Source: Halorubrum californiense DSM 19288
Lineage (GTDB): Archaea; Halobacteriota; Halobacteria; Halobacteriales; Haloferacaceae
NCBI RefSeq assembly: GCF_000336875.1
Contig: NZ_AOJK01000072.1
Location: 548 to 40,480, forward strand
DNA: 39,933 bases
Direction: 5' to 3'
The notes beneath the pieces are model-generated. The model saw only the letters and a program-made list of their open reading frames with translations. It searched no databases and was not told the origin of the DNA. The position numbers and the translations under genes were made by a program. Below are positions 31,838 through 39,933 of this stretch, one piece after another (the stretch's first letter is position 1; every line of letters begins with the position of its first letter).

Positions 31838-31860
31838 CTCTCTCGTCGGAAACAGACGAT

Positions 31861-32814
31861 ATGAATCTTCGATACGCACTTAGAGAAATTCGGAAAAACG
31901 GTACAGATCGGACTTGGTGGCGAAAGCGTTTTTTAACCCATGTGGTGAGTCAGTACTTCACAAAGATCAGAAAACCCGATAGCGAACCTGTCACTGATCG
32001 AGAGTGGGATAATATGATTATTTTAGATGCGTGTCGGTACGATCTATTTCACGAATTGTATCAAGAGGATCCCCTTCAGGGGGAGCTACGATCACGAACG
32101 AGTGTTCAGTCGGGAACCCCTGGATTTCTCTCGGAAACGTTCGCGAACGACAAGTTCCACGATATCGTGTACGTGACGGGGAATCCGTACGTAAATACTG
32201 ATTTACCACCTGAAACTTTTCACGCTGTGGAATCCGTATGGCAGGATGGGTGGGATGATGATCTACACACTGTTCACCCTGACACGATGGCTGAGCGGAC
32301 AGTGGAGATAGCAAACCAGTATCCCAATAAGCGAATTATCAGTCACTTCCTCCAACCACACGCACCGTTCGTCGGCGACGTCAAACTCGGCCACCGAGAG
32401 ACGTTCGCCATTCGTGAGCAAGCAATGGGAGACGATGACGCGAGGACCCGCAATCGGACGCCTTTCGAACTACTTGATGCGGGTATCGTGACACGCGAGG
32501 AGGTGTGGGAAGCATACCGATCGAATCTCAGATTCGCGTGGCCCGCAGCTAAGCGGCTTCTCTCGGAATTTCGGGGGTTGACTGCGGTTACCTCCGATCA
32601 CGGGAACGCGATGGGCGAACGCGCGTGGCCCTTCCCGATTCGGGTCTACGGACACCCGCTCGGGGTTTTGATTCCCACACTCACTCAGGTACCTTGGCTC
32701 ACGCATACAAACGGACGAAGGAGAGAGATAACCACGGAGCCACCAATTTCCGGATCTACCACGATTGACGAGTCGACTTCAGAACGACTTCGTATGCTTG
32801 GCTATGCCGAGTAG
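31861..32814 (+). CDS. Alkaline phosphatase/sulfatase superfamily protein, short form
   Basis: A 317-aa protein shorter than typical sulfatases. WDNMIILDACRYDLFHELYQ (about residues 49-68) has the metal-binding Asp56; VQSGTPGFLSETF (about 82-94) is the nucleophile region; HFLQPHAPFVGD and TAVTSDHGNAMGE give further ligands, then GHPLGVLIP. The end, ERLRMLGYAE, is the usual family terminus. I recall this 'DACRYDLF' subgroup in haloarchaeal glycan loci, function untested. The nucleophile and metal ligands appear present, so it may be catalytic on phospho- or sulfo-groups. The 3' end overlaps the convergent aglG-like gene by 13 bp. Confidence 0.7.
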   Translation: MNLRYALREIRKNGTDRTWWRKRFLTHVVSQYFTKIRKPDSEPVTDREWDNMIILDACRYDLFHELYQEDPLQGELRSRTSVQSGTPGFLSETFANDKFHDIVYVTGNPYVNTDLPPETFHAVESVWQDGWDDDLHTVHPDTMAERTVEIANQYPNKRIISHFLQPHAPFVGDVKLGHRETFAIREQAMGDDDARTRNRTPFELLDAGIVTREEVWEAYRSNLRFAWPAAKRLLSEFRGLTAVTSDHGNAMGERAWPFPIRVYGHPLGVLIPTLTQVPWLTHTNGRRREITTEPPISGSTTIDESTSERLRMLGYAE

Positions 32815-33725
32815 TCGAGAGCGCCGTAAAGGTATCCAAACCCGACTAACGCGGTGAGAATATACAGCGTAACGAGTCGTTGTAGGCCAGATACAGACGG
32901 CGACGCAATTAACCGACTGAGTAGATGTGGCGTCGCACTCGTTGTGAGATACCTGAGAAATGCTCCCTCTTCCCCGCCCTCGTCGTCGACGAACGACTCC
33001 ATCGCTCGCTTCGAGTACCCCTGCCAGAACGCCCGGTCGGTCAACCACCGAAACTCCGTCCGATACTCGAACACCTTGTGCGCCACTTCGGCTTCCGGAT
33101 CGTACCACACGCCTTGCCCGTACTCTTCCCGCATCCGGGCACACAACTCGGTCTCCCCACCTTGGAGGTTCTTGTCCCCCTTCCGCCCGCCGATCTCGAC
33201 GTCGAACCCACCCAACTCCGCGAACACGTCCGCTTGAAACGAGATATTCGAGCCGAAGGTGTTCCGCACTTCGCCCGGGCCGTCCGCGAATCCACGATGC
33301 GTCACCCCGACCAGCCAGTAGAACTCCTCGGGAAGAAACGACGGCTTCCCGGCGACCCACTCGGGGATCATCTTCCCGCCGGCCGCGATGGCGTCCCCCT
33401 CTTCGTAGGCGCGAATCAACCGTTCGGCCCACCTTTCGTCTGCCACCGCGTCGTCGTCGATGAACGCGACTACGTCGCCGGAGGCCAGCTCCGCACCGCA
33501 GTTTCGACTCGCAAGCAGTCCCAGATTCTCGTCGTTACACGCGATCACTGTGTCCTCGCGGTCGCCGTAGTCCTCCACGACGCGCTCGTACACTTCCGGC
33601 GTCCCGTCGACGATCACGACGAGTTCGACGTCGTCATGAGTCTGCGCGAGGACGCTGTCGGCGGCCTCGCGGAAGTGCTCGTACATGTCGAGCGTGTACG
33701 TACAGACGACGACCGAAACCTTCAC
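32802..33725 (-). CDS. aglG: Glycosyltransferase family 2, AglG-like
   Basis: A 307-aa GT2 enzyme. VKVSVVVCTYTLDMYEHFRE opens the GT-A domain. VVIVDGTPEVYERV, ENLGLLASRNCGAE, VVAFIDDDAVADERWAERL (DxD-like), FYWLVGVTHRGF, TFGSNISF and QGGETELCARM match the AglG hexuronic-acid transferases of haloarchaeal N-glycosylation. One membrane segment is near the C-terminus (TLYILTALVGFGYLYGAL). In-frame codons exist up to 33779, but GTG 33725 gives the usual start, and TGATAAG 28 nt before it is a good TATA box. It would add a sugar to dolichol-phosphate-linked glycan. It is divergent from aglB, the partner adjacent in Haloferax. Confidence 0.75.
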   Translation of the reverse strand: MKVSVVVCTYTLDMYEHFREAADSVLAQTHDDVELVVIVDGTPEVYERVVEDYGDREDTVIACNDENLGLLASRNCGAELASGDVVAFIDDDAVADERWAERLIRAYEEGDAIAAGGKMIPEWVAGKPSFLPEEFYWLVGVTHRGFADGPGEVRNTFGSNISFQADVFAELGGFDVEIGGRKGDKNLQGGETELCARMREEYGQGVWYDPEAEVAHKVFEYRTEFRWLTDRAFWQGYSKRAMESFVDDEGGEEGAFLRYLTTSATPHLLSRLIASPSVSGLQRLVTLYILTALVGFGYLYGALDYSA

Positions 33726-33867
33726 ACCGAGAGACTTTCGACGCGTGCGCTTATCATTTCCGCCTCGGGTTGGTGTCAAACGTGTTCGCAGTCGAGCACT
33801 CCGGACACACGCAGCGGACGCGGGTATATGACAAGCCTTATGCGCGTTTTGGCAGTGCCTTGCGGTA

Positions 33868-36800
33868 ATGAGCGATTCGAACGATCCGCCGGACGAATCG
33901 GGTCCGTCCCCGTCCGATCTCCTCGCGCGGTGGTATCACGTTCCCGCCCTCCTCGGAGTGGTCGTGTTCATGCTGTGGACGCGGCTGCGCTCGTACGGGA
34001 ACTTCATCCAGAACGGTGAAGTGTACTTCCGCGGCAACGACGCGTGGTATCACTTCCGCACCACGAGCTACCTCCTCGAAAACTTTCCTAATACCCTTCC
34101 GTACGACGTCTGGACCGGCTTCCCGTTCGGGACGAACGCCGGCCAGTTCGGCACGCTGTGGGACTACATCATGGCCGTCGGGATCTGGATCGCCCGACCG
34201 ATCATGGGGAGTACCGAAGAGGTCATGCTCGTCATGGCACCCATCGTCGGCGCACTCATCGCGGTGCCGACGTACTTTATCGCCCGCCGGTTCGTCGACC
34301 GCGTCCCGGCACTCGCGGGCGCTGCGACGCTGGCGCTGTTCTCTGGCACGTTCCTCCGCTACACGCACGTCGGCTTCCCCGACCACAGCGTGGCCGAGGT
34401 GTTCTTCCAGAGCACTGCCGTTCTCGCGTTCCTCACCGCGCTCGGCGTCACCGAACGCGAGAAGCCGGTGTGGGAACTCGTCGTCGATCAGGACTGGGAC
34501 GCGCTCCGCCGCCCCGTCGCCTACGCTACCGCGGCCGGCGTCGCGCTCGGCCTCTACATGTGGACGTGGCAGCCCGGCATCCTGATGGTCGGCTTCACGG
34601 GCATCTTCCTCGCGGTCAAGCTCACGAGCGACACCTACCACGGGAAGAGCCCGGAGCCGGTCGCGTTCGCCGGCGCGGTGGCGATGGTCGTCGCGGGCCT
34701 GATGCAGGTTATCCCGCTTGACACGTTCCGATTCGCCCCGAGCGAGTACTCGCTGCTCCAGATCGTGACGCCGCTCGGCGTCGCACTCGGCGCCGTCTTC
34801 CTCGCGTGGCTCGCCCGCCAGTGGGAGGCGCGCGACCTCAGCACCGACTCTTACCCCGCTGCGGTCGGCGGCCTCATCCTCGCGTCCGCAGGTGTCGTCT
34901 GGCTCGCGATTCCGTCGCTGTGGTCGACGATAATCAATAACCTCCTCAACACCGTCGCTTTCTCCGCGAGCGCTGGCGCCCGCACCATCGGCGAGGCGCA
35001 ACCGCCCCTCCAGGAGGCCTCGTTCTCGAACTTCGTTCTCTCGCAGTACGGGCTCGCCTTCTTCCTCGCGCTCGCCGCAGTGCTCTACATCCTCGCGCGC
35101 CCGCTCTACCGCTCCGACGACACAAACCACACGCTGTACATCCCGGCCGCGCTCGCGGTCGTCGGCTCCGTCTACGCGGTCCCACAGGCGTACGGCGCCA
35201 TCGGCGGCCTCGTCGGCGTCGACTGGCAGGTGATCGGCCTGCTCATCGCCGCCGCCTTCCTCGTCGGTGCGACGCTGCTCGTCGAGTACGACGCCGAGGA
35301 GCTGTACTTCGTCGTGTGGGCGGCGTTCATCGGGAGCGCCGCGTTCACGCAGGTCCGCTTCAACTACTATCTCGCCGTCGTCATCGCGGTCTGCACGGCG
35401 TACTTCCTCCAAGTCGCGCTCGACGCCTTGGATCTCACCTCGCTCGACGCGCTCCGCGACATCGAGGGCTGGCAGGTGCTCACCCTCGCGGCCGTCCTCG
35501 CCGTCCTCTTCGTCCCGCTCGTTGGCGTCGCCACGCCGGTCTGGCAGGCGGGCAACTCCAGTCAGCCGGGCAACGTCGTCCAGTGGGACGAGAGCCTCCA
35601 GTGGATGAACGACGAGACGCCGCAGCCGGGCGAACTCGAGGGCGCGGACAACCCGATGGAGCTGTACGGCACCTACGAGCGGCCCGCAGACGGCGACTTC
35701 GAGTACCCGGAGGGCGCGTACGGTGTCCAGTCGTGGTGGGACTACGGCCACTGGATCACCACCCGCGCCGAGCGGATTCCGAACGCGAACCCGTTCCAGC
35801 AGAACGCGGGCGCAGCGGCCGACTACCTGCTCGCGCCGAGCGAGGAGGCGGCGGCCGAGGTGCTCGCGAGCCAGAGCACCGAGGGGAACGACACCCGGTA
35901 CGTGATGGTCGACTGGCAGATGGCGTCGCCGAACTCCAAGTTCAACGCGCCGGTCACCTTCTACAGCGGCAACGAGACGGTGCGCGACTTCAACGAAGTA
36001 CTCTACCAGCGGGTAGAGGGACCGCAGGGCCAACAGGGCGGCCTCCGAGCGGCGCTTCAGACACGGACGCAGCGCTATCACGAGAGCCAGATGATCCGGC
36101 TCTATCAGCATTACGGCAGCGCGGTCGAGCCGCAGCCGGTCGTGATCGACTGGGAGCCGCAGACCGCACAGACCCAAGCGGGCGAGCAGGTCGACATCAA
36201 GGTCCTGCCGAGCGAAGGAGCAATCCGGCGGTTCGATAACCTCTCGGCCGCGCGGTCGTACGTCGATGAGGACGGCTCCGCGCAGGTCGGCGGCGTGATG
36301 GGCGTGCCCTCGGAGCGCGTCGACGCGCTCGAACACTACCGGCTGGTCCACGCCACGGAGGCGCCGGGGCGGTCGCCGTACGCCCAGCAGGCGCAGATCC
36401 TCGCCCAGCGGTTCGGGGTCGACCTCCAGTCGACGTTCGGCGAGTCACTGTTCGGCGCGTTCAGCGACGACTTCGTCAAGACGTTCGAACGGGTACCGGG
36501 CGCGACGGTCGAAGGCTCGGGCGCCGAACCCGGCCAAGAGGTCACAGCGACGGTCGAGATGCGGAAGCCGAACGGCCAGACGTTCGAGTACACGCAGTAC
36601 GCGACCGCCGACGACGACGGCGAGTTCGCGTTCACGCTCCCCTACTCGACGACGGGCTACGACGATTTCGGCCCCGAGAACGGGTACACGAACACGAGCG
36701 TCCGCGCGACCGGGCCGTACAACATCACCACCGCGCAGACGACCGGCGACGACCTGTACACGACCGAGCGGTTCGGACAGGTCGAGGTGACCGAAGGGCA

Positions 36801-37014
36801 GGTCGTCGGTGCCGACGACGCCGCAGCGACGGTCGAACTGGAGGAGCGGATTATTGACTGCCCGAGCGGCGACCCCGAGTGTCCGGTCGACGACGGCAGC
36901 GGGAGTGACGGCGGCGACTCGACGAACTCGACGGACGCGGGATCGCTGATCGGAGTGGAACCGGCCGCGACCACGGGGGCGACCGCGACGCCGACCGCGA
37001 CCGCAGCGAACTGA
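33868..37014 (+). CDS. aglB: Dolichyl-phosphooligosaccharide-protein glycotransferase (oligosaccharyltransferase)
   Basis: A 1048-aa protein, close to haloarchaeal AglB length. The N-terminal half has many membrane helices; the first external loop holds YFRGNDAWYHFRTTSYL (Asp58, metal-binding). The large C-terminal domain begins near residue 560 and has the signature SWWDYGHWIT (W623-W-D-Y-G627). Near the end are GSDGGDSTNSTDAGS and a Thr/Ala-rich tail. It transfers the lipid-linked glycan to Asn in N-x-S/T sequons of S-layer and archaellin proteins on the outer face. A CCTTATGC box about 28 nt upstream suggests a leaderless message. It is the anchor gene of the surrounding glycan region. Confidence 0.95.
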   Translation: MSDSNDPPDESGPSPSDLLARWYHVPALLGVVVFMLWTRLRSYGNFIQNGEVYFRGNDAWYHFRTTSYLLENFPNTLPYDVWTGFPFGTNAGQFGTLWDYIMAVGIWIARPIMGSTEEVMLVMAPIVGALIAVPTYFIARRFVDRVPALAGAATLALFSGTFLRYTHVGFPDHSVAEVFFQSTAVLAFLTALGVTEREKPVWELVVDQDWDALRRPVAYATAAGVALGLYMWTWQPGILMVGFTGIFLAVKLTSDTYHGKSPEPVAFAGAVAMVVAGLMQVIPLDTFRFAPSEYSLLQIVTPLGVALGAVFLAWLARQWEARDLSTDSYPAAVGGLILASAGVVWLAIPSLWSTIINNLLNTVAFSASAGARTIGEAQPPLQEASFSNFVLSQYGLAFFLALAAVLYILARPLYRSDDTNHTLYIPAALAVVGSVYAVPQAYGAIGGLVGVDWQVIGLLIAAAFLVGATLLVEYDAEELYFVVWAAFIGSAAFTQVRFNYYLAVVIAVCTAYFLQVALDALDLTSLDALRDIEGWQVLTLAAVLAVLFVPLVGVATPVWQAGNSSQPGNVVQWDESLQWMNDETPQPGELEGADNPMELYGTYERPADGDFEYPEGAYGVQSWWDYGHWITTRAERIPNANPFQQNAGAAADYLLAPSEEAAAEVLASQSTEGNDTRYVMVDWQMASPNSKFNAPVTFYSGNETVRDFNEVLYQRVEGPQGQQGGLRAALQTRTQRYHESQMIRLYQHYGSAVEPQPVVIDWEPQTAQTQAGEQVDIKVLPSEGAIRRFDNLSAARSYVDEDGSAQVGGVMGVPSERVDALEHYRLVHATEAPGRSPYAQQAQILAQRFGVDLQSTFGESLFGAFSDDFVKTFERVPGATVEGSGAEPGQEVTATVEMRKPNGQTFEYTQYATADDDGEFAFTLPYSTTGYDDFGPENGYTNTSVRATGPYNITTAQTTGDDLYTTERFGQVEVTEGQVVGADDAAATVELEERIIDCPSGDPECPVDDGSGSDGGDSTNSTDAGSLIGVEPAATTGATATPTATAAN

Positions 37015-37094
37015 CCGCGGTCCCGGACCGTGCGGTCGACACGGCCGCCCGATACCCGGTCCTTCATTACTGCGGCCCCGCTTTCCCCGAGCAG

Positions 37095-38039
<945 letters not shown>

Positions 38040-38075
38040 CCAGCAGATTGGGCCCAATCAGTTAGCGAGAGTAAC

Positions 38076-38420
38076 TCACAGCCAGTCGGTAGTGATGTAC
38101 GTCACCGTCTCCATAGCTTCTCGGTCCGGAAACGCCTCGATGACGCGTTGGATGATGTGATAGAGTTCCTGTGTCGCGAGCGATTGGTCCGGAACGTAGA
38201 ACACGCCGCTATGCGAGTCGACGGGCATCCGAACGAAGCCGTCATCGCTGGTGACGATGATCCGGTCATTCTCGACGGCGTACCGGCGAATCGCCTCATC
38301 GTCGACGCCTTCACCCAGCTCGTTCACGTCGACGACACGCTCTACGCCGTTGCCGGCTGTGGCGAGTTTGTCGGCGAGCGGCGCGGCGATGTTCTCGTCG
38401 AGCAGAAACGACGCCCGCAT
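38076..38420 (-). CDS. DUF5615 family PIN-like toxin
   Basis: A 114-aa protein. RASFLLDENIAAPLADKL (about residues 2-19) contains the acidic DEN motif; DEAIRRYAVENDRIIVTSDD (about 41-60) with the D-D pair is the second conserved block of this PIN-like family. It is probably a nuclease toxin held in check by the DUF433 protein encoded 3 bp upstream. A TGGxL-like end (TYITTDWL) closes the protein. Target unknown. Confidence 0.75.
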   Translation of the reverse strand: MRASFLLDENIAAPLADKLATAGNGVERVVDVNELGEGVDDEAIRRYAVENDRIIVTSDDGFVRMPVDSHSGVFYVPDQSLATQELYHIIQRVIEAFPDREAMETVTYITTDWL

Positions 38421-38423
38421 GCG

Positions 38424-38729
38424 CTACGAGTCCGCCAGATCCTCGGGGCAGGTGATGATGTTCGGATCGTCTTGTGCGGCATCATCTAACTCTCGACGAC
38501 GTTCCTCGACCGCCCGCATCTCTTCCGGGTGGTCGTGATAGTACGCCAGCGCGTGGTACACGTCCGAAGCGGTGAGGTCGAAGCGATCCGCGACCGTCCG
38601 GGCGTCGAGGCCACGCTCTTCGACCAGCGCGTGGATGTGCCGGACGGTGACCCGCCGGTCTCGGATGTGCGGCTCGTCGTGGATGTCCGACTGAGTACCC
38701 GAGACGACGGTGTTCAGCTGCCTCGACAT
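38424..38729 (-). CDS. DUF433 domain antitoxin
   Basis: A 101-aa protein. After about 15 residues comes SDIHDEPHIRDRRVTVRHI, VADRFDLTASDVYHALAYYH and HPEEMRAVEERRRE, the DUF433 helix-turn-helix with its usual 'I.G..I.V..I' pattern (here IRDRRVTVRHI). It is usually encoded before DUF5615 toxins, as here (3 bp spacing). A GTG at 38735 is also in frame, but ACTAAAC at 38754-38760 lies about 28 nt before ATG 38729, favouring that start. It probably binds both toxin and its own promoter. Confidence 0.75.
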   Translation of the reverse strand: MSRQLNTVVSGTQSDIHDEPHIRDRRVTVRHIHALVEERGLDARTVADRFDLTASDVYHALAYYHDHPEEMRAVEERRRELDDAAQDDPNIITCPEDLADS

Positions 38730-38853
38730 ACTCACAGATACAGTCGCAATGGTGTTTAGTCTTTGCCGATAGATGGGGTGTGCGTGTTTTCCGACCGATG
38801 GGGATGTGCCTCAGCGCACAACGCCTTTTCAGCTCACGACTATACACCCGGAC

Positions 38854-39438
38854 ATGGTCCAATTGGAATCCGACTCGGAACTCGACCGCGGCGACGCGGC
38901 GCCCGACTTCGAACTGGCCGGTGCGGACGGGGAGACGTACGCGCTCAACGACTTCGAGATGGAGGCGCTGCTCGTCGTCTTCACGTGTAACCACTGCCCG
39001 TACGCGAAGGCGAAGATCGACCTGCTGAACGACCTGGCGGCCGAGTACGACGACCTCGCCGTCGTCGGGATCAACCCCAACGACGCCGACGCGTACCCCG
39101 AGGACTCTCTCGACGCGATGCGCGAGGCGGTCGCGGACGGGACCGTCGCGTACGACGCGTACCTCCGCGACGAGACCGGCGCGGTCGCGGCCGCCTACGA
39201 CGCCGTCTGTACCCCCGACCCGTTCCTCTTCGGCCGCGAGGACGGCGGGTGGCGGCTCCGCTACCACGGGCGCCTCGACGACGCGCTCAACCCCGACGAC
39301 GAGCCGACCGAACTCTACGTCCGCGACGCGGTCGACGCTGTGCTCGCGGACGAGGCAGTCGAGATTCCTGACCAGCCCTCGCGCGGCTGTTCGATCAAAT
39401 CACCTACACCCGGCGTAAACGCCGGGGTTTGTCAGTGA
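38854..39438 (+). CDS. Thioredoxin-like/AhpC-TSA family protein with IS-derived C-terminus
   Basis: A 194-aa protein. GDAAPDFELAGADGETYALN (about residues 13-32) is the peroxiredoxin-like start, and VVFTCNHCPYAKAK carries the Cys45-x-x-Cys48 pair. VVGINPNDADAYPEDS and VCTPDPFLFG (cis-Pro loop) follow, as in redoxin/thioredoxin-fold reductases. The last conserved segment, QPSRGCSIK, is followed by SPTPGVNAGVCQ, encoded within the right end of the tnpB element, so the native tail was replaced. The domain itself looks complete. A TATA-like CTTTTC is about 26 nt before the ATG; earlier in-frame codons are less likely. Confidence 0.78.
   Translation: MVQLESDSELDRGDAAPDFELAGADGETYALNDFEMEALLVVFTCNHCPYAKAKIDLLNDLAAEYDDLAVVGINPNDADAYPEDSLDAMREAVADGTVAYDAYLRDETGAVAAAYDAVCTPDPFLFGREDGGWRLRYHGRLDDALNPDDEPTELYVRDAVDAVLADEAVEIPDQPSRGCSIKSPTPGVNAGVCQ
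39409..39426. repeat. Subterminal hairpin at the right end of the tnpB element
   Basis: CCCGGCG (39409-39415) and CGCCGGG (39420-39426) pair perfectly around TAAA. It lies about 20 nt beyond the tnpB stop and close to the element border, as expected of a TnpA-recognition or omega-RNA hairpin. Confidence 0.6.
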
Positions 39439-39447
39439 ACTCCCGGT

Positions 39448-39933
39448 CTACCCGCGTGATACGGTGGGCGTGAAATCGCCGCTCCCATTCACTGTTCCTG
39501 ACTTCAGGGCAAGGTGATTGGTTGCCCCTCCAGAACCAGACTTACGCCGATTCTGGAGATACCGCGCTGCTATGTTTCGCGCCGCGTTGTAGTCGCTGTG
39601 TAGCTCTTTACCGCACTTCTGACACACAAACTCATCGCCGTCGCGGTTATCCTCATGTGTGAACCCACACTCGGAATGACTACACTGCTGGCTTGTATAG
39701 GCTGGATTCACCCCTTCAACAGTGATTCCATCAGACTTCGCCTTGTAGGTTATCTTCCGCGATAGCTCTCGAAACGCCCACTGCTGGAACTTTGAGAGAT
39801 CCGACATCCGCTCTCGGAGATTCTCTAAGTCTTCCAGTATAATTGTCTCACACCCGTGGGCGACAGCCTCAGTAACTACCTCTTTCGACACATGGTGTAG
39901 ATAGTTCTCGCTCCAATTGGCGAAGCGATCACC
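39448..39933 (-). CDS. tnpB: TnpB RNA-guided nuclease, C-terminal part (continues beyond the window)
   Basis: The last 161 codons of an IS200/IS605-type TnpB; the frame is open to the window end. TIILEDLENLRERM has the RuvC-II Glu. The zinc finger is CSHSEC with CQKC, and DYNAARNIAARYL carries the RuvC-III Asp. FQQWAFRELSRKITYKA and GVNPAYTSQQCS are typical. TnpB is the ancestor of Cas12 and is guided by an RNA from the right end of its own element. The visible catalytic residues are intact, so it may be active. The frame extends upstream of the internal GTG at 39891 (FANWSENYLHHVSKE), confirming that it is not a start. Confidence 0.88.
   Translation of the reverse strand, partial: GDRFANWSENYLHHVSKEVVTEAVAHGCETIILEDLENLRERMSDLSKFQQWAFRELSRKITYKAKSDGITVEGVNPAYTSQQCSHSECGFTHEDNRDGDEFVCQKCGKELHSDYNAARNIAARYLQNRRKSGSGGATNHLALKSGTVNGSGDFTPTVSRG

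Larger units (their letters stand above)
39400..39933 (-). mobile_element. IS200/IS605-type element with tnpB, right-end side only
   Basis: The window includes the 3' part of tnpB and the region beyond it, ending in a subterminal hairpin at 39409-39426. The outer boundary is approximate (39390-39408), placed where the thioredoxin-like coding sequence stops resembling its family. Elements of this group are excised by a Y1 transposase, here either outside the window or absent, and leave no inverted repeats or target duplication. Confidence 0.65.

Noticed and set aside
33838-36351. 837-codon open frame opposite aglB
   Set aside because: Low-complexity, Arg/Asp/Glu-rich sequence with no motif; an antisense shadow of aglB.
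38060-38078. GTTA-N7-TAAC near the DUF5615 gene as a third TrmB-type site
   Set aside because: Only 4-bp arms and no TACT-N8-GAGTA core.

Overview
The window looks like a haloarchaeal chromosome segment, probably Halorubrum-like (genus is inference). It has GC-rich DNA, very acidic proteins and AT-rich TATA-like boxes about 25-30 nt before start codons, which suggests leaderless transcripts. It also carries an ISH3-type insertion sequence, haloarchaeal VapBC and DUF433/DUF5615 toxin-antitoxin pairs, and an archaeal AglB oligosaccharyltransferase with an AglG-like glycosyltransferase beside it.

Layout. 1-4 kb: the end of a PAPS-reductase-family gene, a saccharopine-dehydrogenase-like oxidoreductase, two tiny membrane proteins, a GalE-like epimerase and a VapBC pair. 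4-6.6 kb: glmM and a bifunctional glmU. 6.6-13.8 kb: a Tat lipoprotein glycoside hydrolase and a GAF histidine kinase, then a tightly coupled leftward set: a response regulator broken by an in-frame stop, a membrane-anchored HEAT protein, and a processive GT2 synthase with an unusual repetitive C-terminal tail. 13.8-16.9 kb: a second sugar nucleotidyltransferase plus glmS. 16.9-18 kb: about 1 kb with no supportable gene.

18-22.3 kb: a 39-aa protein and a TrmB-family regulator, divergently transcribed, followed by three overlapping nucleotide-sugar epimerase/dehydratase genes. The first of these is an SqdB (UDP-sulfoquinovose synthase) homologue. Two near-identical palindromes match the TACT-N8-GAGTA type of TrmB operator. 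One overlaps the start of the 39-aa gene and the other lies just before the sqdB-like start codon, which suggests a self-contained sugar-nucleotide regulon.

22.4-32.8 kb: a visibly AT-richer, variable glycan island. It holds a GIPC-transferase-like beta-propeller protein, three alkaline-phosphatase/sulfatase-superfamily enzymes, an intact ISH3-family element with a 5-bp target duplication, a Wzx-type flippase and two GT4 glycosyltransferases. 32.8-38 kb: aglG-like, aglB and a DUF368 membrane protein that may recycle the polyprenyl-phosphate carrier. 38-39.9 kb: a DUF433/DUF5615 pair, and a thioredoxin-like gene whose 3' end runs into the right end of an IS200/IS605-type element carrying tnpB, which is cut by the window edge.

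Together the genes cover amino-sugar nucleotide supply (GlmS, GlmM, GlmU), nucleotide-sugar tailoring (SDR enzymes), lipid-linked glycan assembly and flipping (GTs, flippase), transfer to protein (AglB), and a separate polysaccharide synthase module with its own regulators.
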